A DNA stretch of 23,051 bases from Pseudomonas sp. Its GTDB lineage: Bacteria; Pseudomonadota; Gammaproteobacteria; Pseudomonadales; Pseudomonadaceae. The notes beneath the pieces were generated by a model. It was not told the DNA's origin, searched no databases, and was given only the letters and a program-made list of their open reading frames with translations. The position numbers and the translations under genes are program-made. The stretch spans positions 1-23,051 of the forward strand of contig NZ_JASLAW010000213.1 of NCBI RefSeq assembly GCF_030147005.1. The letters run 5' to 3'. Positions 1 through 7,270 of this stretch are shown here, piece by piece (the first letter of the stretch is position 1; every line of letters starts with the position of its first letter).

Positions 1-75
1 CTCGCGAAAGCGGCGTGACCGACACACCTGCATCGACTGACACGCCGCCTTCGCGAGCACGCCCGCTCCCACAGG
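1..75. repeat. REPIN (paired REP palindromes), left end cut off by the window
   Basis: Two GC-rich arms in inverted orientation. CGCGAAAGCGGCGTG at 3-17 is complementary to CACGCCGCCTTCGCG at 41-55 with one mismatch. The right arm continues to 73 as the inverted form of the TGGGAGCGGGC...GCTCGCGAA motif also seen at 11087-11174 and 22961-23051. The outer part of the left arm lies before base 1. It sits directly after the acyltransferase stop codon, the usual extragenic place for REP elements, where the hairpin may protect or end the transcript (inference). Confidence 0.85.
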
Positions 76-79
76 TTGA

Positions 80-979
80 TCAGTGGCGGTCTGGGTAATC
101 TGAGTGAAGTTGGCCGAGAAGTGCATCCTTCTCTTCCCACAACCGGTTGATCCAACCCTGGAAGGCCAACCGATACTCCCCATCCTGCTCATAATTCTTG
201 CCAATGAACTCGGCCGGGATCTGCACCTCTTCAAACTGCACCACAACATCCTTCACATTGCCGCACAGCAAGTCCCAATACCCTGGGCGCCCGGCAGGGT
301 AGTGAATGGTCACGTTCACCAGTGACTTCAATTGCTCACCCATGGCATCCAGCACAAACGCGATTCCGCCGGCCTTGGGCTTGAGCAGATAGCGAAAGGG
401 CGATTTCTGTTGCGCGTGCTTGCCCGGCGTAAACCGTGTGCCTTCGGCAAAGTTGAAGATGCCTACCGGGTTGTTGCGAAACTTCGCACACGTCTTGCGG
501 GTGGTTTCCAGGTCCTTGCCTTTCTTCTCCGGGTGTTTTTCCAGGTACGCCTTGCTGTAGCGCTTCATGAACGGGAAGCCCAGCGCCCACCACGCCAGGC
601 CAATCACCGGTACCCAGATCAGCTCCTGTTTGAGAAAGAACTTCAGCGGGCGAATCCGTCGATTGAGCACGTATTGGAGCACCATAATGTCGACCCAGCT
701 CTGATGGTTACTGGTCACCAGATAGGAATGCTGATAGTCGAGGCCTTCAAGGCCGCTCAAGTGCCAGCGCGTGCGCCGTACCAGGTTCATCCAGCCTTTG
801 TTGTTGGTGACCCAGGCTTCGTGCGTGTGGTTCATCAACCATTCGCTGAAGCGTTTGGCGAAGGGCAGTGCCTTGAACAGCGCCACGATAAACAGAAAAG
901 AGCACAGCAGGATCGTGTTCAGCGCCAACAGCAGGGACGCGATTACCCCGCGTACGGCGGCAGGTAGAAAATCCAGCAT
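80..979 (-). CDS. PlsC-type 1-acylglycerol-3-phosphate acyltransferase family protein (YihG-like)
   Basis: 299 aa integral-membrane acyltransferase, probably moving an acyl group onto lysophosphatidic acid or a related lysophospholipid at the inner membrane. A hydrophobic segment at about residues 10-37 precedes the acyltransferase domain. The catalytic HX4D box reads NHQSWVD near residues 91-97, and the glycerol-phosphate-binding block reads FAEGTR, a variant of the usual FPEGTR. Length fits the YihG-like branch, which is longer than classical PlsC (about 245 aa). The ATG follows the pta stop with no gap (TAA then ATG), so it is almost certainly the distal gene of the pta transcript and translationally coupled to it. 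The exact substrate cannot be read from sequence. Confidence 0.9.
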   Translation of the reverse strand: MLDFLPAAVRGVIASLLLALNTILLCSFLFIVALFKALPFAKRFSEWLMNHTHEAWVTNNKGWMNLVRRTRWHLSGLEGLDYQHSYLVTSNHQSWVDIMVLQYVLNRRIRPLKFFLKQELIWVPVIGLAWWALGFPFMKRYSKAYLEKHPEKKGKDLETTRKTCAKFRNNPVGIFNFAEGTRFTPGKHAQQKSPFRYLLKPKAGGIAFVLDAMGEQLKSLVNVTIHYPAGRPGYWDLLCGNVKDVVVQFEEVQIPAEFIGKNYEQDGEYRLAFQGWINRLWEEKDALLGQLHSDYPDRH

Positions 980-3079
980 TTAGATATCCATAGGTCGGTT
1001 GGCGGCTTGGATCGCGGTCAGAGCGATGGTGTACACGATGTCGTCCACCTGGGCGCCGCGTGGCAGGTCGTTGACCGGTTTGCGCAGGCCCTGGAGCATC
1101 GGCCCCAGGCTTACGCAATCGGCGCTGCGTTGCACGGCTTTGTAGGTGGTGTTGCCGGTATTCAGGTCAGGGAACACGAATACCGTGGCCTTGCCGGCGA
1201 CCTGGCTATTGGGAGCCAGTTGCCGGGCCACGCTCTCATTGGCGGCGGCGTCGTATTGCAGCGGGCCGTCGATCAGCAGCGAGCTCTGTTGCTCGTGGGC
1301 AAGCAGGGTGGCCTCGCGGACTTTTTCCACTTCCTCGCCGCTGGCCGAGTCGCCGCTGGAATAACTGATCATCGCCACGCGCGGCACGATGCCGAACGCA
1401 GCCGCCGAGTCGGCGCTTTGCAGGGCGATTTCCGCCAGCTCCGCAGCGCTTGGGTGCGGGTTCATGACGCAGTCGCCATAGACCAGCACCTGCTCGGGGA
1501 ACAGCATGAAGAACACCGACGACACCAAGGTGCAGCCTGGGGCCGTTTTAATCAGCTGCAAGGCCGGGCGGATGGTGTTGGCGGTGGAGTGGATCACCCC
1601 GGAAACCAGGCCGTCCACTTCGTCCAGGGCGAGCATCATGGTGGCGATCACCACGGTGTCTTCCAGTTGCTGCTCGGCCATTGGCGCGTTCAGGCTCTTG
1701 CTCTTGCGCAGTGCGACCATCGGTTCGACGTAGCGTTGGCGGATCAGGTCCGGGTCGAGAATCTCCAGGCCTTCGGGCAGTTCGATACCCTGGGCGCGCG
1801 CCACCGCTTCCACGTCCGCCGGCTTGGCCAGCAACACACAACGGGCGATGCCGCGCGCCTGGCAGATTGCAGCGGCCTGTACGGTCAACGGCTCGCTGCC
1901 TTCGGGCAACACGATGCGTTTGTTGGCGGCCTGGGCGCGCTGGATCAACTGGTAGCGGAATACCGCGGGTGACAGGCGCATTTCCCGTGGCGTGCCGCAG
2001 CGTTGGTGCAGCCAGCGCGCATCGAGATGGCTGGCGACGAAGTCGGTGATGATCTCCGCGCGCTCGCGGTCATCGATGGGGATTTCCTTGTTAAGGCTAT
2101 TGAGCTGGTTGGCGGTGTCGTAGGAACCGGTGCTCACCGACAGCACCGGCAACCCGGCCTGAAACGCACCGCGGCACAGGTCCATGATGCGTGGGTCGGG
2201 CAGGGTGTCGCTGGTCAGCAGCAGGCCAGCCAACGGTACGCCGTTGATCGCGGCCAGGCTGACGGCGAGGATGATGTCGTCGCGATCACCTGGCGTCACG
2301 ACCAGCACGCCGGGCTTGAGCAATTCCACGGTGTTACGCATGGTGCGGGCGCAGATGATGATCCTGGTCATGCGCCGTGTTTCATAGTCGCCGGCATTGA
2401 GGATCTGCGCGCCCATCAGGTCGGCCACGTCGCGGGTACGTGGCGCGTTGAGTTCGGGCTGGTAGGGAATGCAGCCAAGCAGGCGGAAATCACCGCTGCG
2501 CAACAACGGCGAATGCTCTTTGAGGCGTGCCGAGAATGCCTCCATGCTTTCGTCGGTGCGCACCTTGTTGAGGATCACGCCCAGTACTTTCGGGTCTTTC
2601 GGGCCGCCGAACAATTGCGCCTGCAGTTCCACGCGGCCGGACAGTTCGGTGAGTACTTCATTTTCCGGGGCCGAGACCAGGATCACTTCGGCATCCAGGC
2701 TCTTGGCCAGGTGCAGGTTGACCCGTGCCGCATAACTGGCGCTGCGGGTCGGCACCATGCCTTCGACGATCAGCACGTCCTTGCCCACGGCGGCTTGCTG
2801 GTACAGCGTGATGATTTCTTCGAGCAGCTCATCCAGCTGGCCGTCGCCTAGCATGCGCTCTACATGGGCCAGGCCCAGGGGTTGTGGCGGTTTCAGGCCA
2901 TGGGTGCGTGCCACCAGTTCGGTGGAGCGCTCAGGGCCGGTATCGCCGGGGTGCGGCTGGGCAATCGGTTTGAAAAAACCGACTTTCAACCCCGCGCGTT
3001 CCAGGGTGCGCACCAGCCCAAGGCTGATGGAGGTCAGGCCCACACCAAAATCGGTGGGCGCGATAAAAAAAGTCTGCAT
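980..3079 (-). CDS. pta: phosphate acetyltransferase, long bacterial form
   Basis: 699 aa cytosolic enzyme interconverting acetyl-CoA plus phosphate and acetyl phosphate plus CoA. The N-terminal third is a BioD/AAA_26-like P-loop-fold domain (FIAPTDFGVGLTS at the start), the middle is a DRTGG-type regulatory region, and the C-terminal ~330 residues are the catalytic PTA_PTB domain (blocks IVLPEGSE, DGLVSGVIHSTANTIRP, FPDLNTGNTTYKAVQR). The length matches the ~700 aa E. coli type. I start it at the ATG at 3079 (MQTFFIAP) because family members begin there; an in-frame ATG at 3100 adds 7 residues and has no visible Shine-Dalgarno. The acyltransferase follows immediately. No ackA lies beside it, although in P. 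aeruginosa PAO1, from memory, ackA adjoins pta. Confidence 0.96.
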   Translation of the reverse strand: MQTFFIAPTDFGVGLTSISLGLVRTLERAGLKVGFFKPIAQPHPGDTGPERSTELVARTHGLKPPQPLGLAHVERMLGDGQLDELLEEIITLYQQAAVGKDVLIVEGMVPTRSASYAARVNLHLAKSLDAEVILVSAPENEVLTELSGRVELQAQLFGGPKDPKVLGVILNKVRTDESMEAFSARLKEHSPLLRSGDFRLLGCIPYQPELNAPRTRDVADLMGAQILNAGDYETRRMTRIIICARTMRNTVELLKPGVLVVTPGDRDDIILAVSLAAINGVPLAGLLLTSDTLPDPRIMDLCRGAFQAGLPVLSVSTGSYDTANQLNSLNKEIPIDDRERAEIITDFVASHLDARWLHQRCGTPREMRLSPAVFRYQLIQRAQAANKRIVLPEGSEPLTVQAAAICQARGIARCVLLAKPADVEAVARAQGIELPEGLEILDPDLIRQRYVEPMVALRKSKSLNAPMAEQQLEDTVVIATMMLALDEVDGLVSGVIHSTANTIRPALQLIKTAPGCTLVSSVFFMLFPEQVLVYGDCVMNPHPSAAELAEIALQSADSAAAFGIVPRVAMISYSSGDSASGEEVEKVREATLLAHEQQSSLLIDGPLQYDAAANESVARQLAPNSQVAGKATVFVFPDLNTGNTTYKAVQRSADCVSLGPMLQGLRKPVNDLPRGAQVDDIVYTIALTAIQAANRPMDI

Positions 3080-3158
3080 GCGAATTCTCTGGAGGTGCAT
3101 GGCTGGGGTGGCGCTCTATGCTTGAGTGCCTACCGCGAATCAGACGCCAAGGTTATCG

Positions 3159-3479
3159 TTATTCGTGTGGTTGCGCACACCAGCCGCACGCAAAGGGTTG
3201 GCCTATTTTTTCAAGGCGTTGCGCGGGGTCGAGCACCCAGGCGCGTAACTGCCATGGCGGCTGGTGGCGCAGATGCTGGGTGTGGCCGCAGGACAGTTCG
3301 GCGACCCAGTGCAGGTCGTCGTCCTGACGGAATCCAGTGATCGTCGAGACCGTTGGTCGGGCCCGTCTGTCCGGGTTCTGTTCGCTTTCGGGCAAATCCT
3401 TGTTTAGACTTGTCCGTTCTTCATTCTTATGCAAAAGGTCTCGCCCCATGACGATCGCCGCTAACAAGGCTGTCTCCAT
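3159..3479 (-). CDS. DUF3565 domain-containing small protein
   Basis: 106 aa as drawn, function unknown. The conserved core runs from about residue 45 (STITGF) through WVAELSCGHTQHLRHQPPW to the C-terminal FACGWC. This C-x-H plus C-x-x-C layout looks like a small metal-binding site (inference). The start is uncertain: ATG 3479 and ATG 3449 are both in frame, and both lie inside or exactly over the 5' end of the divergent slyD gene. The DUF3565 core alone needs only about residues 44-106. It lies 79 bp upstream of pta on the same strand with no terminator visible between them, so it may be co-transcribed with pta. The region before the core is less well supported than the core. Confidence 0.75.
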   Translation of the reverse strand: METALLAAIVMGRDLLHKNEERTSLNKDLPESEQNPDRRARPTVSTITGFRQDDDLHWVAELSCGHTQHLRHQPPWQLRAWVLDPAQRLEKIGQPFACGWCAQPHE

Positions 3480-3933
3480 CGACTATACCCTGACCAACGA
3501 CGCTGGTGAGGTCATCGACAGCTCAGCCGGCGGCGCGCCGCTGGTCTACCTCCAAGGCGCGGGTAACATTATCCCAGGCCTGGAAAAGGCTCTGGAAGGC
3601 AAGGACGTTGGTGACGAACTGTCCGTCGCCGTAGAGCCTGAAGACGCTTATGGCGAATACTCCGCCGAACTGGTCAGCACCTTGAGCCGCAGCATGTTCG
3701 AAGGTGTTGATGAACTGGAAGTCGGCATGCAGTTCCACGCTTCCGCGCCGGACGGCCAAATGCAGATCGTGACCATCCGCGATCTGGACGGCGATGACGT
3801 GACCGTTGACGGCAACCACCCTCTGGCTGGCCAGCGTCTGAACTTCAAAGTGAAGATCGTTGCCATCCGCGACGCTTCCCAGGAAGAAGTGGCTCACGGC
3901 CACGTCCACGGTGAAGGCGGTCATCACCATTGA
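3448..3933 (+). CDS. slyD: FKBP-type peptidyl-prolyl cis-trans isomerase SlyD
   Basis: 161 aa cytosolic prolyl isomerase and chaperone. The FKBP domain (YTLTNDAGEVIDSS, then GAGNIIPGLEKALEGKDVGD) is interrupted by the insert-in-flap chaperone region (about residues 70-125), followed by NHPLAGQRLNFKVKI. A His-rich tail (HGHVHGEGGHHH) can bind nickel or zinc, as in E. coli SlyD, where it serves hydrogenase metallation. The tail is shorter than in E. coli. The ATG at 3448 (MTIAANKAVSIDY) matches the family start; the frame is open further upstream to 3337 but that extension overlaps the divergent DUF3565 gene and has no family support. A strong terminator follows 30 bp after the stop, so it is probably monocistronic. 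Confidence 0.95.
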   Translation: MTIAANKAVSIDYTLTNDAGEVIDSSAGGAPLVYLQGAGNIIPGLEKALEGKDVGDELSVAVEPEDAYGEYSAELVSTLSRSMFEGVDELEVGMQFHASAPDGQMQIVTIRDLDGDDVTVDGNHPLAGQRLNFKVKIVAIRDASQEEVAHGHVHGEGGHHH

Positions 3934-3963
3934 TCGATGTTTTGATCAAGCTGTAGCAAAAAC

Positions 3964-3990
3964 GCCCCGACTGGTTCGGGGCTTTTTTTT
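3964..3990 (+). terminator. rho-independent terminator of slyD
   Basis: GCCCCGA (3964-3970), loop CTGGT, TCGGGGC (3976-3982), then eight T (3983-3990). It is a perfect 7-bp GC-rich stem with a U tract, 30 bp after the slyD stop. Confidence 0.95.
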
Positions 3991-4047
3991 GCCTGATCTA
4001 TGACGCCTACAGTCCATACGTGGAGAAGATTGGTGATTCGTGGGCAA

Positions 4048-4082
4048 ACAAAAATGCCCCGGACCTTTCGGTACGGGGCATT
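4048..4082 (-). terminator. rho-independent terminator of rpsT
   Basis: Read on the minus strand, ATGCCCCG and CGGGGCAT pair, extended by CC/GG across one mismatched pair and closed by a GAAA tetraloop. A T run follows on the minus strand (the A run at 4050-4054 on plus). It lies 45 bp past the rpsT stop and faces the slyD terminator, so the two isolate the convergent genes. Confidence 0.9.
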
Positions 4083-4127
4083 TCTTAACTGTTACGCAAC
4101 CTCAGGTCACGTGGCAGTTGTTACCAC

Positions 4128-4406
4128 TTAGGCTGCAGCAGGAACGCTCAGAGCCTTGATGTGGCCATTCAGGCGGCTCTTATGACGAGCGGCCTTGTTC
4201 TTGTGGATGATGCCTTTATCGGCCATACGGTCGATAACTGGCACGGCCAGAACGTAAGCAGCTTGAGCTTTTTCAGCGTCTTTGGTGTCGATGGCTTTAA
4301 CTACATTCTTGATGTAGGTACGAACCATGGAACGCAGGCTGGCGTTGTGGCTGCGACGCTTCTCAGCCTGTTTTGCACGTTTTTTGGCGGAAGGTGTGTT
4401 GGCCAC
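4128..4406 (-). CDS. rpsT: 30S ribosomal protein S20
   Basis: 92 aa, Lys/Arg/Ala-rich 16S rRNA-binding protein of the small subunit (MANTPSAKKRAKQAEKRR at the start; GIIHKNKAARHKSRL near the C-terminus). Full family length. The start codon is GTG (4406-4404), supported by the Shine-Dalgarno GAGGAG about 8 nt upstream; no better ATG is available. It is monocistronic, with its own promoter (4460-4488) and terminator (4048-4082), and is divergent from murJ, the usual arrangement in pseudomonads. E. coli rpsT also uses a non-ATG start; whether the GTG has a regulatory role here cannot be read from sequence. Confidence 0.98.
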   Translation of the reverse strand: MANTPSAKKRAKQAEKRRSHNASLRSMVRTYIKNVVKAIDTKDAEKAQAAYVLAVPVIDRMADKGIIHKNKAARHKSRLNGHIKALSVPAAA

Positions 4407-4459
4407 CGTCGAGCTCCTCGAAAGACTTTTTAGGAAATAGCAAACAAAATAGGCCGCGA

Positions 4460-4488
4460 ATCATGCCGATGACTTGATGGGTTGTCAA
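4460..4488 (-). promoter_or_regulatory. sigma70 promoter of rpsT
   Basis: On the minus strand, TTGACA (plus 4483-4488, perfect -35), a 17-bp spacer, then CATGAT (plus 4460-4465) as -10, followed by GC-rich TCGCGGCC, like the discriminators of ribosomal promoters. It gives a leader of about 45 nt before the GTG start. No similarly good murJ promoter was seen on the plus strand of this 253-bp gap. Confidence 0.8.
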
Positions 4489-4659
4489 GGGCGGCTGATG
4501 CGAACTGCTGAGTGGTCGATCTGAAGAGGCGGGTGATTTATTTCCGGCGCTTGACCTGTAAACTCGCGAGCTTTGGCTCTGTGCTGTTGCAGGCGCGCAG
4601 TATCGCATAAGTAGGCGCTTTGTTCGCCTGCTCTTTATCTATAGGCGCAAACTCTTTCA

Positions 4660-6198
4660 ATGAATCTGCTCAAATCGTTGGCTGCCGTCAGCTCTATCAC
4701 GATGATCTCCCGGGTTTTGGGGTTTGTGCGTGACACCCTGCTGGCACGCATTTTTGGCGCCAGTATGGCCACGGACGCCTTCTTCATCGCCTTTAAATTG
4801 CCCAACCTGCTGCGCAGAATCTTCGCCGAAGGCGCGTTTTCCCAGGCATTCGTGCCGATCCTGGCCGAATACAAGACTCAGCAGGGGGAGGAGGCAACCC
4901 GCACCTTTATCGCCTATGTCTCGGGCCTGCTGACGCTGGTGTTGATGCTGGTGACCGTCCTCGGCATGCTCGCCGCGCCCTGGGTGATCTGGGCCACGGC
5001 CCCCGGTTTTGCCAATACCCCGGAAAAGTTCGCGCTGACCACCGATCTGCTGCGCGTGACCTTTCCTTATATATTGCTGATCTCTCTGTCATCCCTCGCC
5101 GGGGCGATCCTCAATACCTGGAACCGTTTCTCGGTGCCGGCCTTCGTGCCGACGCTGCTGAACGTCAGCATGATTATCTTCGCGCTGTTTCTCACGCCGT
5201 ACTTCGATCCACCGGTCATGGCCCTGGGTTGGGCAGTGCTGGCCGGCGGCCTGGCGCAGTTGCTCTACCAACTGCCGCATTTGAAAAAAATCGGCATGCT
5301 CGTACTGCCGCGCCTGAATCTCAAGGACACCGGCGTGTGGCGCGTGATGCGCAATATGCTGCCGGCGATCCTTGGCGTGTCGGTCAGCCAGATTTCGCTG
5401 ATCATCAACACCGCGTTCGCTTCGTTGCTGGTGTCCGGCTCGGTGTCGTGGATGTATTACGCCGACCGGCTGATGGAATTGCCGTCCGGCGTACTCGGCG
5501 TGGCCCTCGGCACGATCCTGCTGCCGACCCTGGCGCGCACCTACGCCAGCAAGGACCGCCAGGAATATTCACGCATTCTCGATTGGGGGCTGCGCTTGTG
5601 CTTTGTGCTGGTGCTGCCCTGTTCGCTAGCGCTGGGTATCCTGGCCGAGCCGTTGACCGTGTCGCTGTTTCAATACGGCCAATTCGACGCCCATGACGCC
5701 CTGATGACGCAGCGTGCTCTGGTCGCCTATTCCGTCGGTCTGCTGGGCATTATTGTCATCAAGGTGTTGGCGCCGGGCTTTTATGCCCAGCAGAACATCC
5801 GCACGCCGGTCAAAATCGCGATTTTCACGCTGATCGTCACGCAACTGCTCAACCTGGTGTTTATCGGCCCGCTGGCCCATGCCGGCCTGGCGCTGGCGAT
5901 CAGTGCCGGTGCGTGCATCAACGCCGGCCTGCTGTTTTATCAACTGCGCAAACAGCAGATGTACCAGCCGCAGCCAGGCTGGGGGCTGTTTGCCCTCAAG
6001 CTGTTGGTCGCCGTGGCGATGATGTCCGTCGTGTTGCTGGGCCTGATGCACGTTATGCCGGCCTGGGACGAGGGCCATATGCTGGAGCGCTTCATGCGCC
6101 TTGGCGTGCTGGTGGTGGCGGGCGTGGTGGTGTACTTCGGGATGTTGCTGCTGCAGGGTTTCCGCCTGCGCGATTTCAATCGCAAGTCGCTGGGGTAG
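4660..6198 (+). CDS. murJ: lipid II flippase MurJ (MviN)
   Basis: 512 aa polytopic inner-membrane protein of the MOP exporter superfamily that flips lipid II to the periplasmic face for peptidoglycan synthesis. The signature N-terminus is present (SRVLGFVRDTLLARIFGA, then DAFFIAFKLPNLLRRIFAEG with the conserved Arg/Glu residues), followed by repeated hydrophobic segments consistent with about 14 helices. Length equals the family norm. The ATG at 4660 gives the canonical MNLLKSLAAVSS start. ribF follows after 119 bp that contain an inverted repeat and a promoter-like -10 element, so the two may be only partly co-transcribed. Confidence 0.97.
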   Translation: MNLLKSLAAVSSITMISRVLGFVRDTLLARIFGASMATDAFFIAFKLPNLLRRIFAEGAFSQAFVPILAEYKTQQGEEATRTFIAYVSGLLTLVLMLVTVLGMLAAPWVIWATAPGFANTPEKFALTTDLLRVTFPYILLISLSSLAGAILNTWNRFSVPAFVPTLLNVSMIIFALFLTPYFDPPVMALGWAVLAGGLAQLLYQLPHLKKIGMLVLPRLNLKDTGVWRVMRNMLPAILGVSVSQISLIINTAFASLLVSGSVSWMYYADRLMELPSGVLGVALGTILLPTLARTYASKDRQEYSRILDWGLRLCFVLVLPCSLALGILAEPLTVSLFQYGQFDAHDALMTQRALVAYSVGLLGIIVIKVLAPGFYAQQNIRTPVKIAIFTLIVTQLLNLVFIGPLAHAGLALAISAGACINAGLLFYQLRKQQMYQPQPGWGLFALKLLVAVAMMSVVLLGLMHVMPAWDEGHMLERFMRLGVLVVAGVVVYFGMLLLQGFRLRDFNRKSLG

Positions 6199-6209
6199 CG
6201 AGTTTGCCG

Positions 6210-6231
6210 CGATAAAACCGCTGTTTTATCG
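6210..6231. repeat. perfect 9-bp inverted repeat between murJ and ribF
   Basis: CGATAAAAC (6210-6218), CGCT loop, GTTTTATCG (6223-6231). The stem is AT-rich and is not followed by a T run, so it is not a standard terminator. It lies 11 bp past the murJ stop and about 50 bp before the ribF -10 box. It could be a protein-binding dyad, a weak RNA hairpin or chance. Confidence 0.6.
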
Positions 6232-6260
6232 AATCGATCCATCTGGCCTGTGCTGTTGCC

Positions 6261-6289
6261 TGTCGTCCGGGGCCGGGTGTGGTTATAAT
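6261..6289 (+). promoter_or_regulatory. probable promoter of ribF
   Basis: A perfect -10 hexamer, TATAAT, at 6284-6289, 29 bp before the ribF ATG. The -35 is poor: the best-spaced hexamer is TGTCGT (6261-6266, 17-bp spacer). Transcription would start near 6296, leaving a short leader of about 22 nt with no room for an FMN riboswitch. Confidence 0.55.
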
Positions 6290-6317
6290 CGACCACTTTA
6301 TGAGCAAGAAGCGCGTT

Positions 6318-7256
6318 ATGCAGCTGGTTCGAGGTCTCCACAACCTGCGCCCCGAGCATCGGGGCTGCGTCGCCACTATTGGCAACTTTGACGGTGTTCA
6401 CCGTGGCCACCAGGCTATCCTGGCCAGGTTGCGCGAACGTGCGGTCGAGTTGGGCGTGCCCAGCTGTGTGGTGATTTTTGAGCCACAGCCGCGGGAGTTC
6501 TTTACCCCGGAAACGGCGCCGGCCCGTCTGGCCCGCTTGCGGGACAAGTTGCAGTTGCTGGCGGAAGAAGGCGTGGACCGCGTCCTCTGCCTGGCTTTCA
6601 ACCAGCGTTTGCAAAGCCTCAGCGCCGCCGAGTTCGTCGACCGCATCCTCGTCGATGGCCTGGGCGTGCAGCATCTGGAGGTCGGCGACGACTTCCGTTT
6701 CGGTTGCGACCGCGTCGGAGATTTCGATTTCCTGCAACATGCCGGCGTCAGCCAGGGTTTTACCGTCGAAGCCGCGCAAACCGTCGAACTGGACGGCCTG
6801 CGCGTGAGCAGTACCCAAGTGCGTAACGCCCTGGCCGCTGCCGACTTCGCCTTGGCCGAGCGTTTGCTCGGTCGCCCGTTCCGCATCGCCGGGCGGGTAC
6901 TGCACGGCCAGAAGCTGGCGCGCCAACTGGGCACGCCAACCGCCAACGTGCAACTCAAGCGCCGTCGTGTGCCGCTGACCGGGGTTTACCTGGTGAGTGT
7001 CGACATCGACGGCCAATCGTGGCCGGGAGTCGCCAACATAGGCGTCAGGCCCACGGTTGCAGGTGATGGCAAGGCCCACCTGGAAGTTCACCTTTTGGAT
7101 TTTGCCGGTGATTTATACGACCGGCGTTTAACGGTGGTTTTCCACCAGAAGCTGCGTGAAGAGCAGCGTTTCGCCTCCCTTGAGGCGTTGAAAACGGCGA
7201 TCAATGCGGATGTCGCCGCCGCCCGTGCACTAGCCGCACCTAGCGCCCATCGCTAA
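6318..7256 (+). CDS. ribF: bifunctional riboflavin kinase / FAD synthetase
   Basis: 312 aa cytosolic enzyme converting riboflavin to FMN and FMN to FAD. The N-terminal adenylyltransferase half carries GNFDGVHRGHQ (about residues 22-32) and a central SSTQVRNALA block. The C-terminal flavokinase half carries GTPTANVQL and the GVANIGVRPT block. Length matches the prokaryotic family. I start it at ATG 6318 (MQLVRGLHNL), the Pseudomonas family start; the frame stays open to 6279, but that extension runs through the -10 box. ileS follows after 14 bp, so ribF, ileS, lspA and fkpB probably form one transcript. Confidence 0.96.
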   Translation: MQLVRGLHNLRPEHRGCVATIGNFDGVHRGHQAILARLRERAVELGVPSCVVIFEPQPREFFTPETAPARLARLRDKLQLLAEEGVDRVLCLAFNQRLQSLSAAEFVDRILVDGLGVQHLEVGDDFRFGCDRVGDFDFLQHAGVSQGFTVEAAQTVELDGLRVSSTQVRNALAAADFALAERLLGRPFRIAGRVLHGQKLARQLGTPTANVQLKRRRVPLTGVYLVSVDIDGQSWPGVANIGVRPTVAGDGKAHLEVHLLDFAGDLYDRRLTVVFHQKLREEQRFASLEALKTAINADVAAARALAAPSAHR

Positions 7257-7270
7257 CCGAAGAGCCTTAA

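Noticed and set aside
1007..2851. Plus-strand frames of 321 and 282 codons opposite pta
   Set aside because: Shadows of pta; pta domains are complete on the minus strand.
3080..3100. A seven-residue N-terminal extension of Pta from ATG 3100
   Set aside because: No Shine-Dalgarno, and the family starts at MQTFFIAP.
4363..4608. 81-codon minus-strand frame over the rpsT promoter
   Set aside because: Covers the -35/-10 of rpsT and overlaps its start in another frame; no family resemblance.
6232..6317. FMN riboswitch upstream of ribF
   Set aside because: The leader from the -10 is about 22 nt, and no RFN-type conserved blocks are present.
5940..7091. 383-codon minus-strand frame across murJ and ribF
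   Set aside because: Shadow of two certain genes; low-complexity composition and no family resemblance.
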